The notes beneath the pieces are model-generated. The model was not told where the DNA came from. It saw nothing but the letters and a program-made list of their open reading frames with translations, and ran no database searches. Shown here piece by piece: positions 43,340 to 52,506 of a DNA stretch of 55,622 bases. Within the stretch, counting starts at the first letter, position 1, and every line of letters begins with the position of its first letter. The stretch is from contig JAHBYY010000025.1 of the NCBI GenBank assembly GCA_019635715.1, forward strand, positions 1 through 55,622, written 5' to 3'. Made by a program: the position numbers and the translations under genes. The stretch comes from Rhizobiaceae bacterium (GTDB taxonomy: Bacteria; Pseudomonadota; Alphaproteobacteria; Rhizobiales; Rhizobiaceae).

Positions 43340-44074
43340 TCATTTTGCAGTGCCGCGCAGGATCGCCAGCGCGTCGGCGGCGTCGATACGGCCGTCGTAG
43401 AGCGCACGGCCGGAGATGGCGCCCTGCAGCCGGGCGGCATCGGGGCGCGTCATGCGGCGAATGTCGTCCAGCGAGGCCAGTCCACCCGAGGCGATGACGG
43501 GCATGGACACCGCTTCCGCCAGCGCGATGGTCGCGTCCCAGTTGATGCCGGCGAGCACGCCGTCGCGGTCGACGTCGGTGTAGACGATCGCCGCGACACC
43601 GGCGCCCTCGAACTTCTTCGCCAGCTCGACGACCCCGAGCGACGAGGCCTCGGCCCAGCCTTCGACAGCGACCTTGCCGCCCTTGGCGTCGATGCCGACC
43701 GCGACCTTGCCGGGGAAAAGCCGGCAAGCCTCCAGAACCAGGGCTGGATCGCGCACCGCCACCGTACCGAGGATGACGCGTGCCAGCCCCTTGGCCAGCC
43801 AGGCCTCGATGTGTGCGAGGGTGCGTATCCCGCCGCCGAGCTGAACGGGATTCCGGGTCGACTTCAGGATCGCCTCGACCGCCGCGCCGTTGCGGCTCTC
43901 GCCGGCGAAGGCGCCGTCGAGATCGACGACATGCAGCCATTCGAACCCCTGGCGCTCGAAGGCCAGGGCCTGCGCAGCCGGATCATCATTGTAGACGGTG
44001 GCGCTGGCCATTTCGCCGAGCTTCAACCGGACGCACTGGCCGCCCTTCAAATCGATCGCGGGAAACAGGATCAT
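43340..44074 (-). CDS. hisA: ProFAR isomerase HisA
   Basis: This 244-residue beta/alpha-barrel enzyme converts ProFAR to PRFAR. The catalytic acids are Asp8 in [10 protein letters not shown] and Asp129 in [30 protein letters not shown] and [10 protein letters not shown] mark the barrel and phosphate-binding sites. The ATG at 44074 begins the standard [11 protein letters not shown]-terminus; the short upstream extension is not family-like. It is flanked by a REP-like repeat on one side and by the Uma2 gene on the other. Confidence 0.95.
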   Translation of the reverse strand: MILFPAIDLKGGQCVRLKLGEMASATVYNDDPAAQALAFERQGFEWLHVVDLDGAFAGESRNGAAVEAILKSTRNPVQLGGGIRTLAHIEAWLAKGLARVILGTVAVRDPALVLEACRLFPGKVAVGIDAKGGKVAVEGWAEASSLGVVELAKKFEGAGVAAIVYTDVDRDGVLAGINWDATIALAEAVSMPVIASGGLASLDDIRRMTRPDAARLQGAISGRALYDGRIDAADALAILRGTAK

Positions 44075-44107
44075 CGCTAATGCCCTCGGCCACAAAGGCG
44101 AAATTCC

Positions 44108-44186
44108 GGGGACAGTTTACTTTTTTCGGCCCGCGCGACCTTTACATCGCCACGGCACGTCTGCCGAAACGAAGTAAACTGTCCCC
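44108..44186. repeat. REP/MITE-like imperfect palindrome between hisH and hisA
   Basis: GGGGACAGTTTACTT (44108-44122) and its exact complement AAGTAAACTGTCCCC (44172-44186) flank a 49-base centre. Inner TTTCGGC (44124-44130) and GCCGAAA (44163-44169) extend the stem. I associate the GGGACAGTTTACTT word with REP-type elements mobilised by RAYT transposases. No transposase is present. It occupies most of the hisH-hisA gap and is inside the operon. Confidence 0.7.
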
Positions 44187-44204
44187 TCAGATGCCTATTG
44201 GTAC

Positions 44205-44855
44205 TCAAGGCTTCCACCTCAAAAAATTGGCGATGAGGGCCAGGCCGAGCGCCTGGCTCTTCTCCGGATGGAACTGCGTGCCGGCGACGTTGTCGCGACC
44301 GACGGCGGCGGTCACCGGGCCGCCATAGTCGGTCACGGCCAGCACGTCATCCTCATGTTTCGCATCAAGATGATAGGAGTGGACGAAATAGGCATGAAGC
44401 CCTGCCTCGCCGGTCGGGATGCCGGCAAGCAGCGGGTGCGGATGTTTCACGTGAATCGTGTTCCAGCCGATCTGCGGGATCTTGAGCGACGCGTCGGCCG
44501 GCCGGATCTCCCGCACATCGCCGGCGATCCAGCCGAAGCCGTTCGTCACCGTCTTTTCCAGTCCGCGATCCGACATCAGTTGCATGCCGACGCAGATCCC
44601 GAGAAACGGCCGGCCGCGCCGCATGGCGACCTCGTCGACCGCTTCCCACATGCCGGCCACGGCACGCAGACCGGCAGCGCAGTCGGCATAAGCGCCGACG
44701 CCAGGCAGGACGATGCGATCGGCTGTCCTCACGCGCTCGGCGTCCGCCGTCAGGTCGATCTCCGCCGCGATGCCCGCTTCGCGCGACGCCCGCTCGAAGG
44801 CCTTGGTGGCCGAGCGCAGGTTGCCGGACCCGTAATCGATGATGGCGACGCGCAT
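44205..44855 (-). CDS. hisH: Imidazole glycerol phosphate synthase glutaminase subunit HisH
   Basis: This 216-residue class-I glutamine amidotransferase supplies ammonia to HisF. The triad is visible: Cys88 in [10 protein letters not shown], and His196 and Glu198 in [18 protein letters not shown] and [10 protein letters not shown] are family blocks at the N-terminus. The ATG at 44855 gives the standard MRVAIIDYG start; the open frame upstream is antisense-type sequence within the DUF2628 region. It follows the DUF2628 gene by one base. Confidence 0.94.
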   Translation of the reverse strand: MRVAIIDYGSGNLRSATKAFERASREAGIAAEIDLTADAERVRTADRIVLPGVGAYADCAAGLRAVAGMWEAVDEVAMRRGRPFLGICVGMQLMSDRGLEKTVTNGFGWIAGDVREIRPADASLKIPQIGWNTIHVKHPHPLLAGIPTGEAGLHAYFVHSYHLDAKHEDDVLAVTDYGGPVTAAVGRDNVAGTQFHPEKSQALGLALIANFLRWKP

Positions 44856-44856
44856 G

Positions 44857-45345
44857 TCAGCCACGCCCCGGCGACAGGAGAAGCCCAGGCGCAGATCTGG
44901 GCGTCCGGGAGAGCGGCTGCGCGGCCGCCGTGTATACCGGCAGCGGAGCCTCCGCCCGGTCGGCCGGGCGTTCGTCCGCGTCAAGCGTTGCAAACCGCAG
45001 TTCGGCGTCGTCGAGGGTGTCGGCCTCGATCGCCGCGACCTCGATCCAGCCGCGGCGCGACAGCCGCGCGACGCGCATCGACTGTCCTTCCAGCCCGACG
45101 AAGAGGGAAACCAGCAGCGACAGGACCGGCGCGGCCCAGCCGAATCCGGCCGTCTCGCCCAGCACGCCCAGGCCGAGCATCGCAGCGAAGGCGATAGCCG
45201 CCTCGATCCACAGAAAGTGCCAGGCCAGCCAGAGCGGCGGGACGATGAAGGCCGGGAACGAGAACCCATCCCGCACGATGCGTGCACGATCGATGCCGGC
45301 GGCGCTCACCGGTCCTTCGGGCACCATGACGACGTAGCGGGCCAT
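44857..45345 (-). CDS. DUF2628 family membrane protein
   Basis: This 162-residue protein is of unknown function. An N-terminal extra-membrane part ([29 protein letters not shown]) leads to hydrophobic segments at about 35-52 and 55-90. A cytosolic tail follows, rich in Asp/Ala/Arg. The form matches the DUF2628 family, and its position between hisB and hisH is a conserved rhizobial oddity I recall. It is tightly spaced: 3 bases after hisB and 1 before hisH, so it must be cotranscribed and coupled. No histidine-related motif is visible. Confidence 0.82.
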   Translation of the reverse strand: MARYVVMVPEGPVSAAGIDRARIVRDGFSFPAFIVPPLWLAWHFLWIEAAIAFAAMLGLGVLGETAGFGWAAPVLSLLVSLFVGLEGQSMRVARLSRRGWIEVAAIEADTLDDAELRFATLDADERPADRAEAPLPVYTAAAQPLSRTPRSAPGLLLSPGRG

Positions 45346-45348
45346 GGC

Positions 45349-45948
45349 CTATCCCTTCAGGCTTCCCTTGGTCGACGGAACAGCGTCCGGCTGGCGCGGA
45401 TCGCGTTCGAGCGCGGTGCGAAGCACGCGCGCTACCGCCTTGAAACAGGTTTCCGAAATGTGATGGTTGTTGCCGCCATAGATGTTGGTGACGTGCAGCG
45501 TGATGCCGGCATTGTGCGCCAGCGCATGGAAGAATTCGCGGACGAGCTCCGTATCGAAGGTGCCGATCTTCGGCGCTGTGAACGGGACGTCCCAGACCAG
45601 GTAGGGGCGTCCCGAGACGTCGATCGCGGCGCGCGTCAGCGTCTCGTCCATGGCGAGATCGATCGAGGCATAGCGCATGATGCCGCGCCGTTCGCCCATG
45701 GCCTTGGCCAGTGCCTGGCCGATGGCGATGCCGGTATCCTCCACCGTGTGGTGATCGTCGATGTGCAGATCGCCCTCGGCGTGGATCTTCATGTCGATCA
45801 GCGAATGCCGCGACAGTTGATCGAGCATGTGATCGAAGAAGCCGACGCCGGTCGCGATCTCCGAGCGGCCGGTACCGTCGAGGTCGACGGAAACCGCGAT
45901 GCTGGTCTCCTTGGTCGATCGCGTGACTTCGACGCTTCGGGCGGCCAT
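45349..45948 (-). CDS. hisB: Imidazoleglycerol-phosphate dehydratase HisB
   Basis: This 199-residue manganese enzyme removes water from imidazole glycerol phosphate. The repeated metal-binding histidine motifs are present: [19 protein letters not shown] and [19 protein letters not shown] in the first half, then [16 protein letters not shown] and [19 protein letters not shown] in the second. It is the monofunctional type (no phosphatase domain). It is the first gene of the his operon here. The 186 bases upstream separate it from the divergent hslV. Confidence 0.95.
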   Translation of the reverse strand: MAARSVEVTRSTKETSIAVSVDLDGTGRSEIATGVGFFDHMLDQLSRHSLIDMKIHAEGDLHIDDHHTVEDTGIAIGQALAKAMGERRGIMRYASIDLAMDETLTRAAIDVSGRPYLVWDVPFTAPKIGTFDTELVREFFHALAHNAGITLHVTNIYGGNNHHISETCFKAVARVLRTALERDPRQPDAVPSTKGSLKG

Positions 45949-46038
45949 CGCATGTCCTTGCTAGCTCAGGGCAATTCGCGGCGCTTGTAACAGCCGGGGC
46001 CGCCCATGGGAAGTTCGCAAGGCGTCACGAGAGGCCGT

Positions 46039-46066
46039 TTGCAAAGTCGGGTCGCATCCATACATA
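46039..46066 (+). promoter_or_regulatory. Possible promoter of hslV
   Basis: TTGCAA at 46039-46044 and TACATA at 46061-46066 are 16 bases apart, in the gap upstream of hslV. It looks sigma-70-like. I could not find a convincing CTTGAA-N17-CCATAT heat-shock promoter here, which is unexpected for an HslUV gene. Confidence 0.35.
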
Positions 46067-46134
46067 AGCGGCAACATCCTCACTCGTACCCCGAGCGTCG
46101 CCACTTTCGGGACCTCGGGCCATCGGAGAACTCC

Positions 46135-46686
46135 ATGTCGAATGAATTGACCATGCACGCCACGACCATCGTGACCGTGCGCAAGGGCGGCAAGGTGGTG
46201 ATCGCCGGCGACGGACAGGTCAGCCTCGGCCAGACCATCATGAAGGGCAATGCGCGAAAAGTCCGCCGCATCGGCAAGGGCGGCAGCGTCATCGCCGGTT
46301 TTGCCGGCGCCACCGCCGACGCCTTCACCCTGCTGGAGCGACTTGAAGCCAAGCTCGAGCAATATCCCGACCAGTTGACGCGGGCCTGCGTCGAGCTCGC
46401 CAAGGACTGGCGAACCGACCGCTACCTGCGCCGCCTGGAGGCGATGATGCTGGTCGCCGACAAAAGCGTGTCGCTGGCGCTGACCGGCACCGGCGACGTG
46501 CTCGAACCCGAGCATGGGGTGATGGCGATCGGCTCCGGCGGCAATTATGCGCTCGCCGCGGCGCGTGCGCTCATCGACACCGACAAGGACGCCGAGGAGA
46601 TCGCACGAAAGGCGATGCAGATCGCCTCCGACATCTGCGTCTATACGAACAGCAATTTCGTGGTCGAAACGCTCGATGCCGCGTGA
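46135..46686 (+). CDS. hslV: ATP-dependent protease subunit HslV (ClpQ)
   Basis: This 183-residue threonine protease assembles as two hexameric rings and works with HslU. The mature enzyme should start at Thr10 after cleavage of a short propeptide (TMHA, then [20 protein letters not shown]). The conserved [26 protein letters not shown] and [17 protein letters not shown] are present. The ATG at 46135 is used; 46153 (MHATTIV) is an alternative. Unlike E. coli, hslU is not next but 2.5 kb downstream. Confidence 0.94.
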   Translation: MSNELTMHATTIVTVRKGGKVVIAGDGQVSLGQTIMKGNARKVRRIGKGGSVIAGFAGATADAFTLLERLEAKLEQYPDQLTRACVELAKDWRTDRYLRRLEAMMLVADKSVSLALTGTGDVLEPEHGVMAIGSGGNYALAAARALIDTDKDAEEIARKAMQIASDICVYTNSNFVVETLDAA

Positions 46687-46699
46687 GCAAATGCCGTTG

Positions 46700-46823
46700 T
46701 CCTCGGGCTTGTCCCGAGGATCTGCGACGTGAGCAATCCTGAGGCGAACGAGGCCCAGCCTGTCACGCATGACCGTCGGTCGGTCCGGCAGAGCATTGCA
46801 GATCCTCGGGACAAGCCCGAGGA
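46700..46823. repeat. 124-bp inverted repeat between hslV and the GNAT gene
   Basis: Exact 26-base arms at 46700-46725 and 46798-46823 are reverse complements. Each carries CCTCGGGCTTGTCCCGAGG (or its complement), itself a small palindrome. Such CCTCGGG/CCCGAGG units are frequent intergenic words in mesorhizobial genomes, from memory. The copy sits in the 172-base gap downstream of the hslV stop and before the GNAT ribosome site, and may act on message stability. Confidence 0.7.
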
Positions 46824-46858
46824 TCACGGCTCGGGTGTTGTCAACACTTGAGGAGATC

Positions 46859-47416
46859 ATGGCGACAAAGCCGAGCGAGCAAAATCCGAACCCATACGAC
46901 TTCCGGGCACTGACGCGGCGCGACCTGAAGCTCGTCGCGTCCTGGCTGGGCGAGCCCCACCTGCGCGATTGGTGGGGCGACCCGGCCGAGGCACTGGTGT
47001 CGATCGAGGAAGCGCTCGACGACGTCGCCACCGAGCCGCTGATCGTCGAGATGGACGGGCAGCCGATCGCCTATCTGCAGAGCTACGACCCGCATCTCGA
47101 AGACGACCATCCCTACCAGGACCAGCCCTTCGGTACGCTCGGCGTCGACCTGAGCATCGGACCGCCCGGCCTGGTCGGAAAGGGGCATGGCGCGGCAGTG
47201 CTGGCGCAGTTCGTCGAGCATCTGTTCGAGGAGGGTGCGCCGCGCGTCGTCATCGATCCTCATCCGGAAAACAGCCGCGCGGTCCGGGCCTATGAAAAGG
47301 CGGGCTTCCGCCGGCTCGGCGAACGCGATACGCCGTTCGGGCGCGTGCTGCTGATGGCGCGCGACAATGACGAGGGGTCGATCGATGACGGCAGCGGGGA
47401 TCTCGACGGCGGGTGA
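46859..47416 (+). CDS. GNAT acetyltransferase (AacA/RimJ-like)
   Basis: This 185-residue acetyl-CoA-dependent acetyltransferase starts [26 protein letters not shown], as in the Acetyltransf_8/aminoglycoside 6'-acetyltransferase-like group. It has the acetyl-CoA loop [20 protein letters not shown] (about 102-121) and the C-terminal [18 protein letters not shown] (about 136-153). Substrate cannot be read; it may be a small molecule or protein. The ATG at 46859 has TGAGGAG just upstream at close spacing. It overlaps the DUF2585 gene by 32 bases, so the two are coupled. Confidence 0.85.
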   Translation: MATKPSEQNPNPYDFRALTRRDLKLVASWLGEPHLRDWWGDPAEALVSIEEALDDVATEPLIVEMDGQPIAYLQSYDPHLEDDHPYQDQPFGTLGVDLSIGPPGLVGKGHGAAVLAQFVEHLFEEGAPRVVIDPHPENSRAVRAYEKAGFRRLGERDTPFGRVLLMARDNDEGSIDDGSGDLDGG

Positions 47417-47990
47417 GGACGACGCCTGGCGCCGAGTCTTCCTGAGCGGGCTTCTGCTGGCGGCGCTGCTGGTAGCCTTCCAGGGCCTGATGCTGTGGTG
47501 GATGGGCCAGCCGCCGATCTGCAAATGCGGCACCGTCAAGCTCTGGCACGGCGTGGTTCAGAGCAGCGAGAACAGCCAGCACCTCGCCGACTGGTACACA
47601 TTCTCCCACATCATCCACGGCTTCCTCTTCTACGGCGTCTTGTGGCTGGTCTTCCGGCGGCTGAACGTCGGGGTGCGCCTGGCGCTCGCCACCCTGGTCG
47701 AGGTCGGCTGGGAACTGCTCGAAAACACCGACTTCATCATCAACCGCTATCGCGAGGCGACGATCTCGCTCGATTATTTCGGCGACTCGATCATCAACTC
47801 GGTGTTCGACACGCTGTGGATGGCGCTGGGCTTCCTGCTTGCCGCGCGGTTGCCGGTCTGGGCAACGGTCGCGATCGCGATCGTCTTCGAGGTCGTGGTC
47901 GGCGCAATCATCCGCGACAACCTCACGCTCAACATCGTCATGCTGGTCTACCCGCTCGACGCAATCAAGGCCTGGCAGGCAGGCGGCTGA
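47385..47990 (+). CDS. DUF2585 (UPF0314) membrane protein
   Basis: This 201-residue protein has about five membrane helices and conserved polar residues between them. It begins with a short cytosolic part, then [24 protein letters not shown] and a CKC pair (PICKCG). The core [64 protein letters not shown] and [12 protein letters not shown] identify the DUF2585 family. Its function is unknown. The start at 47385 is supported by GAGGGG with seven-base spacing, inside the 3' end of the GNAT gene. Confidence 0.85.
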   Translation: MTAAGISTAGEDDAWRRVFLSGLLLAALLVAFQGLMLWWMGQPPICKCGTVKLWHGVVQSSENSQHLADWYTFSHIIHGFLFYGVLWLVFRRLNVGVRLALATLVEVGWELLENTDFIINRYREATISLDYFGDSIINSVFDTLWMALGFLLAARLPVWATVAIAIVFEVVVGAIIRDNLTLNIVMLVYPLDAIKAWQAGG

Positions 47991-48038
47991 CATGATGGAG
48001 AGCGCAATCGGCGCGGGCACCACCTCCCGCGGTGCCCC

Positions 48039-49196
48039 ATGATCAGCAGCGCCACACTCGACGACGCCGTCACGTCCGGCATCATCTCCGCCGCGCAACG
48101 CGACCGGCTGATCGCCCTCGAGGCGCACCGGACGCATGTCCACGCGCCCTCCCCGGAAGCCACCGAGGATGACGAAAACCTGCGCCTGATCGGCGGCGGC
48201 AACGACCTGTTCGTCACCGTCGGGACAGTGCTGCTGACCGCCGGAGTCTACTTCGTCCTCAACACGATGCTGAAGGGTCAGCCCCTGTGGATCGCCGGAT
48301 CGCTGGCGGTCTTCGCCTGGGCGGTCGCCGAGATCGTCACGCGGCAGCACCGCATGAAGCTGTCGTCGACCGTCCTGGCGATCGTCTTCACCGCGTCGAC
48401 CTGCGTCCTGCTGGCCCTCGCGGTGGATCGGCACTACGGGATCCGCATGCCGGCTTCGATCTGGGAGCTGCTGGCGCTGCGCGGCCAGGTTTCGCAGGCA
48501 GGATATGTTCTGCTCGGCGGGATCGTCGCGGCGGCGCTCCTCTATTTCTGGCGGTTCAAGGTGCCGATCCTCGCGGGCGTGGTCGCCATCGCGACGACCC
48601 TCCTCGCCTTCCTGCAAACGGCACTGCTGCTCTACGACGGCGTCACGACCGGTACATTGCAGGCGCCCAGCCTCCAGGACATGCCGGAACTGCTGCGGGC
48701 GGCGCTCTACATGCCGCTGGCCTGCGGCATGGTGGTCTTCGCCACGGCCGTCGCGCTCGACCTCCATGATCGCGAACGGCGCAAGATCTGGTCCGACTGC
48801 GCCTTCTGGCTGCATGTGGTGTCGGCGCCGATGCTGGTGCATCCGTTGTTCATCATGGCGACAGGCCAGGACGTGGTGTTCGGGCGCATCGAGCCGGGCA
48901 CCGATGCGACGATCCTGCTGGCGGCGCTGATCCTCGGCTTCGTCTATGTGGCGCTGGCCATCGACCGCCGTTCGCTGCTGGTGCCGACGCTCGCCTATTT
49001 CGGCACGCTCGGCATCTACTATCTGGTGAACTCGGCGGCCAACACGACCGGCGTGCCGCCCTTCGCGCTCATCCTGCTGGTGGTCGGCGCGCTGGTGATC
49101 CTGTTCGGCGCGGGGTGGCAGCGCATCCGCCGCTTGATCGTCGGGCCGACACTCCCCACATCCGTGCTCGAAAAACTCCCTCCATTCAAAGTTTGA
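48039..49196 (+). CDS. Polytopic membrane protein of unknown function (DUF2157-like)
   Basis: This 385-residue protein has a cytosolic N-terminus ([24 protein letters not shown], a short helical segment seen in DUF2157-type proteins) and about ten to eleven hydrophobic helices. [28 protein letters not shown] is the first family-like block, and the C-terminal helix ends [13 protein letters not shown]. No catalytic motif is visible. It begins 48 bases after the DUF2585 gene and ends 11 bases before hslU, so it shares the hslV-hslU transcription unit by spacing. A role with the protease is unproven. Confidence 0.6.
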   Translation: MISSATLDDAVTSGIISAAQRDRLIALEAHRTHVHAPSPEATEDDENLRLIGGGNDLFVTVGTVLLTAGVYFVLNTMLKGQPLWIAGSLAVFAWAVAEIVTRQHRMKLSSTVLAIVFTASTCVLLALAVDRHYGIRMPASIWELLALRGQVSQAGYVLLGGIVAAALLYFWRFKVPILAGVVAIATTLLAFLQTALLLYDGVTTGTLQAPSLQDMPELLRAALYMPLACGMVVFATAVALDLHDRERRKIWSDCAFWLHVVSAPMLVHPLFIMATGQDVVFGRIEPGTDATILLAALILGFVYVALAIDRRSLLVPTLAYFGTLGIYYLVNSAANTTGVPPFALILLVVGALVILFGAGWQRIRRLIVGPTLPTSVLEKLPPFKV

Positions 49197-49207
49197 GTAC
49201 GCCGTTC

Positions 49208-50521
49208 ATGACCAATTTCTCCCCACGGGAAATCGTTTCCGAACTCGATCGCTTCATCATCGGCCAGAAGGACGCCAAGCGCGCCGTGGCAATCGCGCTG
49301 CGCAACCGCTGGCGGCGCCAGCAACTGGAAGGCCAGATGCGCGAAGAGGTGATGCCCAAGAACATCCTGATGATCGGCCCGACCGGCGTCGGCAAGACCG
49401 AGATCTCGCGCCGCCTGGCCAAGCTGGCCGGCGCCCCCTTCATCAAGGTCGAAGCGACCAAGTTCACCGAGGTCGGCTATGTCGGCCGCGACGTCGAACA
49501 GATCGTCCGCGACCTCGTCGAGGCGGCGATCGGCCTGACGCGCGACAAGATGCGCGAGGACGTCAAGGCGCGCGCCCACGTCAACGCCGAGGAGCGCGTG
49601 CTCGAGGCACTGGTCGGCAAGACGGCGTCGCCGGCGACGCGCGACTCCTTTCGCAAGAAGCTGCGCAGCGGCGAACTCGACGACAAGGAGATCGAGGTCG
49701 AAGTCGCCGATACCGGCAGCGGCGGCATGCCGAATTTCGAGATCCCCGGCATGCCCGGCGCCAATATCGGGGTGATGAACATCAACGACATGCTGTCCAA
49801 GGCGATGGGCGGAAAGCGGACCAAGACCCGCAAGACCACGGTCAAGGAAAGCTATGGCGTGCTGATCAACGACGAGTCCGACAAGCTGCTCGACCAGGAC
49901 GAGGTGGTGCGGCGGGCGCTGGAATCGGCCGAGAACGACGGCATCGTCTTCATCGACGAGATCGACAAGGTGGCGGCGCGCCAGGACGGCCTGTCCGGCG
50001 GCCCGTCGCGCGAAGGCGTGCAGCGCGACCTGCTGCCGCTGGTCGAAGGCACGACGGTGGCGACCAAGTACGGACCGATCAAGACGGACCACATCCTGTT
50101 CATCGCCTCGGGGGCGTTCCACGTCTCCAAGCCGTCGGACCTGCTGCCGGAGCTGCAGGGCCGCCTGCCGATCCGGGTCGAGCTGCGGGCGCTGGAGAAG
50201 GACGACTTCCGGCGTATCCTGACCGAGACCGAGGCGAGCCTGATCAAGCAGTACATCGCGCTGATGGGCACGGAGGGCGTGACGCTGGAGTTCACCGACG
50301 ACGCCATCGACGCCCTGGCAGGCATCGCCGTCGACTTGAACGGCAGCGTCGAGAACATCGGCGCGCGCCGTCTGCAGACCGTGATGGAGCGGGTGCTGGA
50401 CGAGATCTCGTTCACGGCCACCGACCAGTCGGGCAGCGAGGTGAAGATCGACGCCGCCTATGTGCAGAAGCATGTCGGCGACCTGTCGAGGAACACAGAT
50501 TTGTCCCGATTCATCCTCTAG
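49208..50521 (+). CDS. hslU: ATP-dependent unfoldase HslU (ClpY)
   Basis: This 437-residue AAA+ ATPase unfolds substrates and feeds them to HslV. Walker A GPTGVGKT is at 57-64, [18 protein letters not shown] contains the pore motif (GYVG, about 90-93), and Walker B is [10 protein letters not shown] at about 244-253. The I-domain covers about 105-235, and the sensor-1/arginine region is [15 protein letters not shown]. The C-terminal end DLSRFIL inserts into HslV. The ATG at 49208 matches the family start ([23 protein letters not shown]). An intrinsic terminator follows at 50557-50588. Confidence 0.96.
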   Translation: MTNFSPREIVSELDRFIIGQKDAKRAVAIALRNRWRRQQLEGQMREEVMPKNILMIGPTGVGKTEISRRLAKLAGAPFIKVEATKFTEVGYVGRDVEQIVRDLVEAAIGLTRDKMREDVKARAHVNAEERVLEALVGKTASPATRDSFRKKLRSGELDDKEIEVEVADTGSGGMPNFEIPGMPGANIGVMNINDMLSKAMGGKRTKTRKTTVKESYGVLINDESDKLLDQDEVVRRALESAENDGIVFIDEIDKVAARQDGLSGGPSREGVQRDLLPLVEGTTVATKYGPIKTDHILFIASGAFHVSKPSDLLPELQGRLPIRVELRALEKDDFRRILTETEASLIKQYIALMGTEGVTLEFTDDAIDALAGIAVDLNGSVENIGARRLQTVMERVLDEISFTATDQSGSEVKIDAAYVQKHVGDLSRNTDLSRFIL

Positions 50522-50556
50522 GGACGGCCTGATCGGGCCATCCTGCAGACGCAAGG

Positions 50557-50588
50557 AAAAAGCGCTCGACGCGGTCGGGCGCTTTTTC
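50557..50588 (+). terminator. Strong intrinsic terminator after hslU
   Basis: A 14-pair stem (AAAAAGCGCTCGAC with GTCGGGCGCTTTTT, one G-U) around a GCG loop ends in TTTTTCT. It lies 36 bases past the hslU stop and is symmetrical enough to act on both strands. Confidence 0.85.
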
Positions 50589-50622
50589 TACTTTCGGCGC
50601 CCGGTGAACCAAGGGCGGGCGC

Positions 50623-51600
50623 GTGCTGAACCTCCGGCTGAAAACCTCCATTCTCGCCATGCTGCTGAGCGCGGGCCTGGCACTGTCGGCGCTTCCGGCG
50701 CAGGCTCTCACGGTCGTGCCGCCCGGCAACCGCAACGCCGAACAGCCGGCGATCCCCGGCGCCTCCACCAAGCGCACACAGAAGTCCGGTTCGACCTTCG
50801 AGAAAAAATACCGGAAGGTTTTTAACCTCCTGAAGAACGACGGCGAGCTGCGCGCCAAGATCAGCCAGCAGGCTTCCGCCTACGGCATCAGCCCGATGCA
50901 CATCGTCGGGGCGATCGTCGGCGAGCACACCTACAATGTCGATGCCTATGACCGGCTGCAGACCTACTACGTCAAGGCGATGTCCTACCTGTCGAGCCGG
51001 CTCGAATTCGAATATGAGGGCGAGGACGTCTCGGATTTCATCCAGCGGCCGCAATTCGGCGACTGCGCGTCGCAGTCCGGCAGCTACGACCAGTGGAGCT
51101 GCCGCGAGCGCGTCTGGAACAAGCAGTTCCGCGGCAAGACGGTCGACGGCCGGTCCTATCCGAACAATCGTTTCAGCGCCGTGTTCTTCCAGCCCTTCTA
51201 TGCCGGGCAGACCTTCGGCATCGGCCAGCTCAATCCGCTAACCGCCCTGCAGATGAGCGACATGGTGCACCAGGTGTCCGGCCTGCCGCGCCTCGACGTG
51301 TCGGATCCCAACAAGGTCTACGAGACCATCATGGACCCCGACCTCACCATCGCCTATGTCGCGGCGACCCTGAAGACCTCGATCGACGCCTATCGCGACA
51401 TCGCCGGCTTCGACATCTCGGACAATCCCGGCCTGACGGCGACGCTGTACAATGTCGGCAATCCGGAAGGCCGCGCCTACGCGCTGAAGGCCGACAACGA
51501 GGAACGGGCGGCGAGCGGCGAGGAACCGCGCCTGCCGCAGGAGAACTATTACGGCTGGCTGGTCAACGAGAAGCTGGGGGAGCTGCAGGCGCTATTCTGA
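50623..51600 (+). CDS. DUF1402 family exported protein
   Basis: This 325-residue protein has a Sec signal peptide (MLNLRLKTSILAMLLSAGLA, cleavage near AQA at about residue 28). A large extracytoplasmic domain follows. Key blocks are ISPMHIVGAIVGEHTYNVDAYDRLQ, GDCASQSGSYDQWSC with two cysteines, and FGIGQLNPLTALQMSD, which recalls lysozyme-like lytic transglycosylase helices. I recognise it as DUF1402; function is not established. The start is GTG at 50623, after a terminator, so it probably has its own promoter. Its 3' end overlaps the convergent Xre gene by 9 bases. Confidence 0.82.
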   Translation: MLNLRLKTSILAMLLSAGLALSALPAQALTVVPPGNRNAEQPAIPGASTKRTQKSGSTFEKKYRKVFNLLKNDGELRAKISQQASAYGISPMHIVGAIVGEHTYNVDAYDRLQTYYVKAMSYLSSRLEFEYEGEDVSDFIQRPQFGDCASQSGSYDQWSCRERVWNKQFRGKTVDGRSYPNNRFSAVFFQPFYAGQTFGIGQLNPLTALQMSDMVHQVSGLPRLDVSDPNKVYETIMDPDLTIAYVAATLKTSIDAYRDIAGFDISDNPGLTATLYNVGNPEGRAYALKADNEERAASGEEPRLPQENYYGWLVNEKLGELQALF

Positions 51601-51963
51601 ATTGCCTGCGCTCGCCGCCTCAAGAATGTGCCGCAGTTCCGCGATCTGTTCTCCGGTGAGCGTGCTGATACGCAGCGCCAGCAGATTGGCGAGCTCCGTC
51701 GCCTCGGCCGACAGCCCGGCCGTATCGATGACCACCCGGGGGTCGGACATGGCGGCCAGCGCCTGAAGCTCTTCCGCCTCGTCCCAGATGACGTTGAAGT
51801 AGCCGATGATCTTCTGGACCAGCGCCCAGTTGGGCTTGCCGCGCCGGCCATGCTCGAGGGCGGAAAGATAGGCGGCACTCAAGCCGAGCCCGGCGGCCAT
51901 CTCCCTCTGGCTGATGCCGCGCTCGGCGCGCAACTGGCGCAGCCTGGTTCCGAACGGCGTCAT
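51592..51963 (-). CDS. Xre-family helix-turn-helix regulator
   Basis: This 123-residue protein has an HTH_3 domain at residues 4-60: LRQLRAERGISQREMAAGLGLSAAYLSALEHGRRGKPN, cited here only to place the recognition helix at about 28-38. A C-terminal helical region (about 65-120) probably dimerises. No ligand domain is visible. It overlaps the end of smr by four bases (ATGA) and is the last gene of the timA-mltA-smr-xre series. A small, coupled regulator here suggests control of neighbouring envelope genes, but this is inference. Confidence 0.88.
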   Translation of the reverse strand: MTPFGTRLRQLRAERGISQREMAAGLGLSAAYLSALEHGRRGKPNWALVQKIIGYFNVIWDEAEELQALAAMSDPRVVIDTAGLSAEATELANLLALRISTLTGEQIAELRHILEAASAGNSE

Positions 51964-52505
51964 CGCGCGGCTTTCTTGCGCAGGCGCACATAGAGCGCGC
52001 CGCCGCCGCCATGGCCGCGTGCCGCGGGATCGTGGCCGCCGACCATCCCCCGGAACGGAGCGGTCGCCAGCCAGGCCGGCACGGCGCGGCGCAGAACCCC
52101 GTCACCGCCCGACGAGGCGCCCTTGCCGGTGATGACCAGCACGTAGCGCACGCCATTGGCATGGGCACGCCCCAGGAATGACAGGAGCAGTCCGTAGGCC
52201 TGCTCCTGTGTCATGCCATGCAAATCCACCCTGCCCTCGATCGGCAGCCGGCCGGAGGCCAGCTTGTCGTGGGTCTGGCGATCGAGCGGGTGCTGGGCGG
52301 TGGCATTGCGGCGGGGCGTCGCGGCGGCCGGCGCCGGGCGTGCCGGGTCGGCGGCCTTCTCGGCGAGTATTTCAGCCATGGTGACGGTTTCGGCCGGCGG
52401 CGGATCGACGATCCCGCGGCCCTTGAGCGGCGTGGCGGTCCGCGCCACGACGTTCCAAAGCACGCGTTCCTCGTCCGACAGATCCCGATGGGCGGCGCGG
52501 CTCAC
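51960..52505 (-). CDS. Smr domain protein
   Basis: This 181-residue protein carries the Smr (MutS2 C-terminal) nuclease-type domain at about residues 92-175. GRVDLHGMTQEQAYGLLLSFL has the LDLHG-like core, and VLVITGKGASSGGDGVLRRAVPAWL has the TGxG motif. PLARGHGGGGALYVRLRKK resembles the usual C-terminal HxxxxGGxGA. The N-terminal half is polar linker. Smr domains nick or bind branched DNA or RNA. The start is GTG at 52505, one base after the mltA stop, and it is coupled to the Xre gene at its end. Confidence 0.88.
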   Translation of the reverse strand: MSRAAHRDLSDEERVLWNVVARTATPLKGRGIVDPPPAETVTMAEILAEKAADPARPAPAAATPRRNATAQHPLDRQTHDKLASGRLPIEGRVDLHGMTQEQAYGLLLSFLGRAHANGVRYVLVITGKGASSGGDGVLRRAVPAWLATAPFRGMVGGHDPAARGHGGGGALYVRLRKKAAR

Positions 52506-52506
52506 G

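Noticed and set aside
45981-46010. CTTGTA upstream of hslV as a heat-shock -35
   Set aside because: No CCATAT-like -10 lies 17 bases downstream, and it is far from the gene start.
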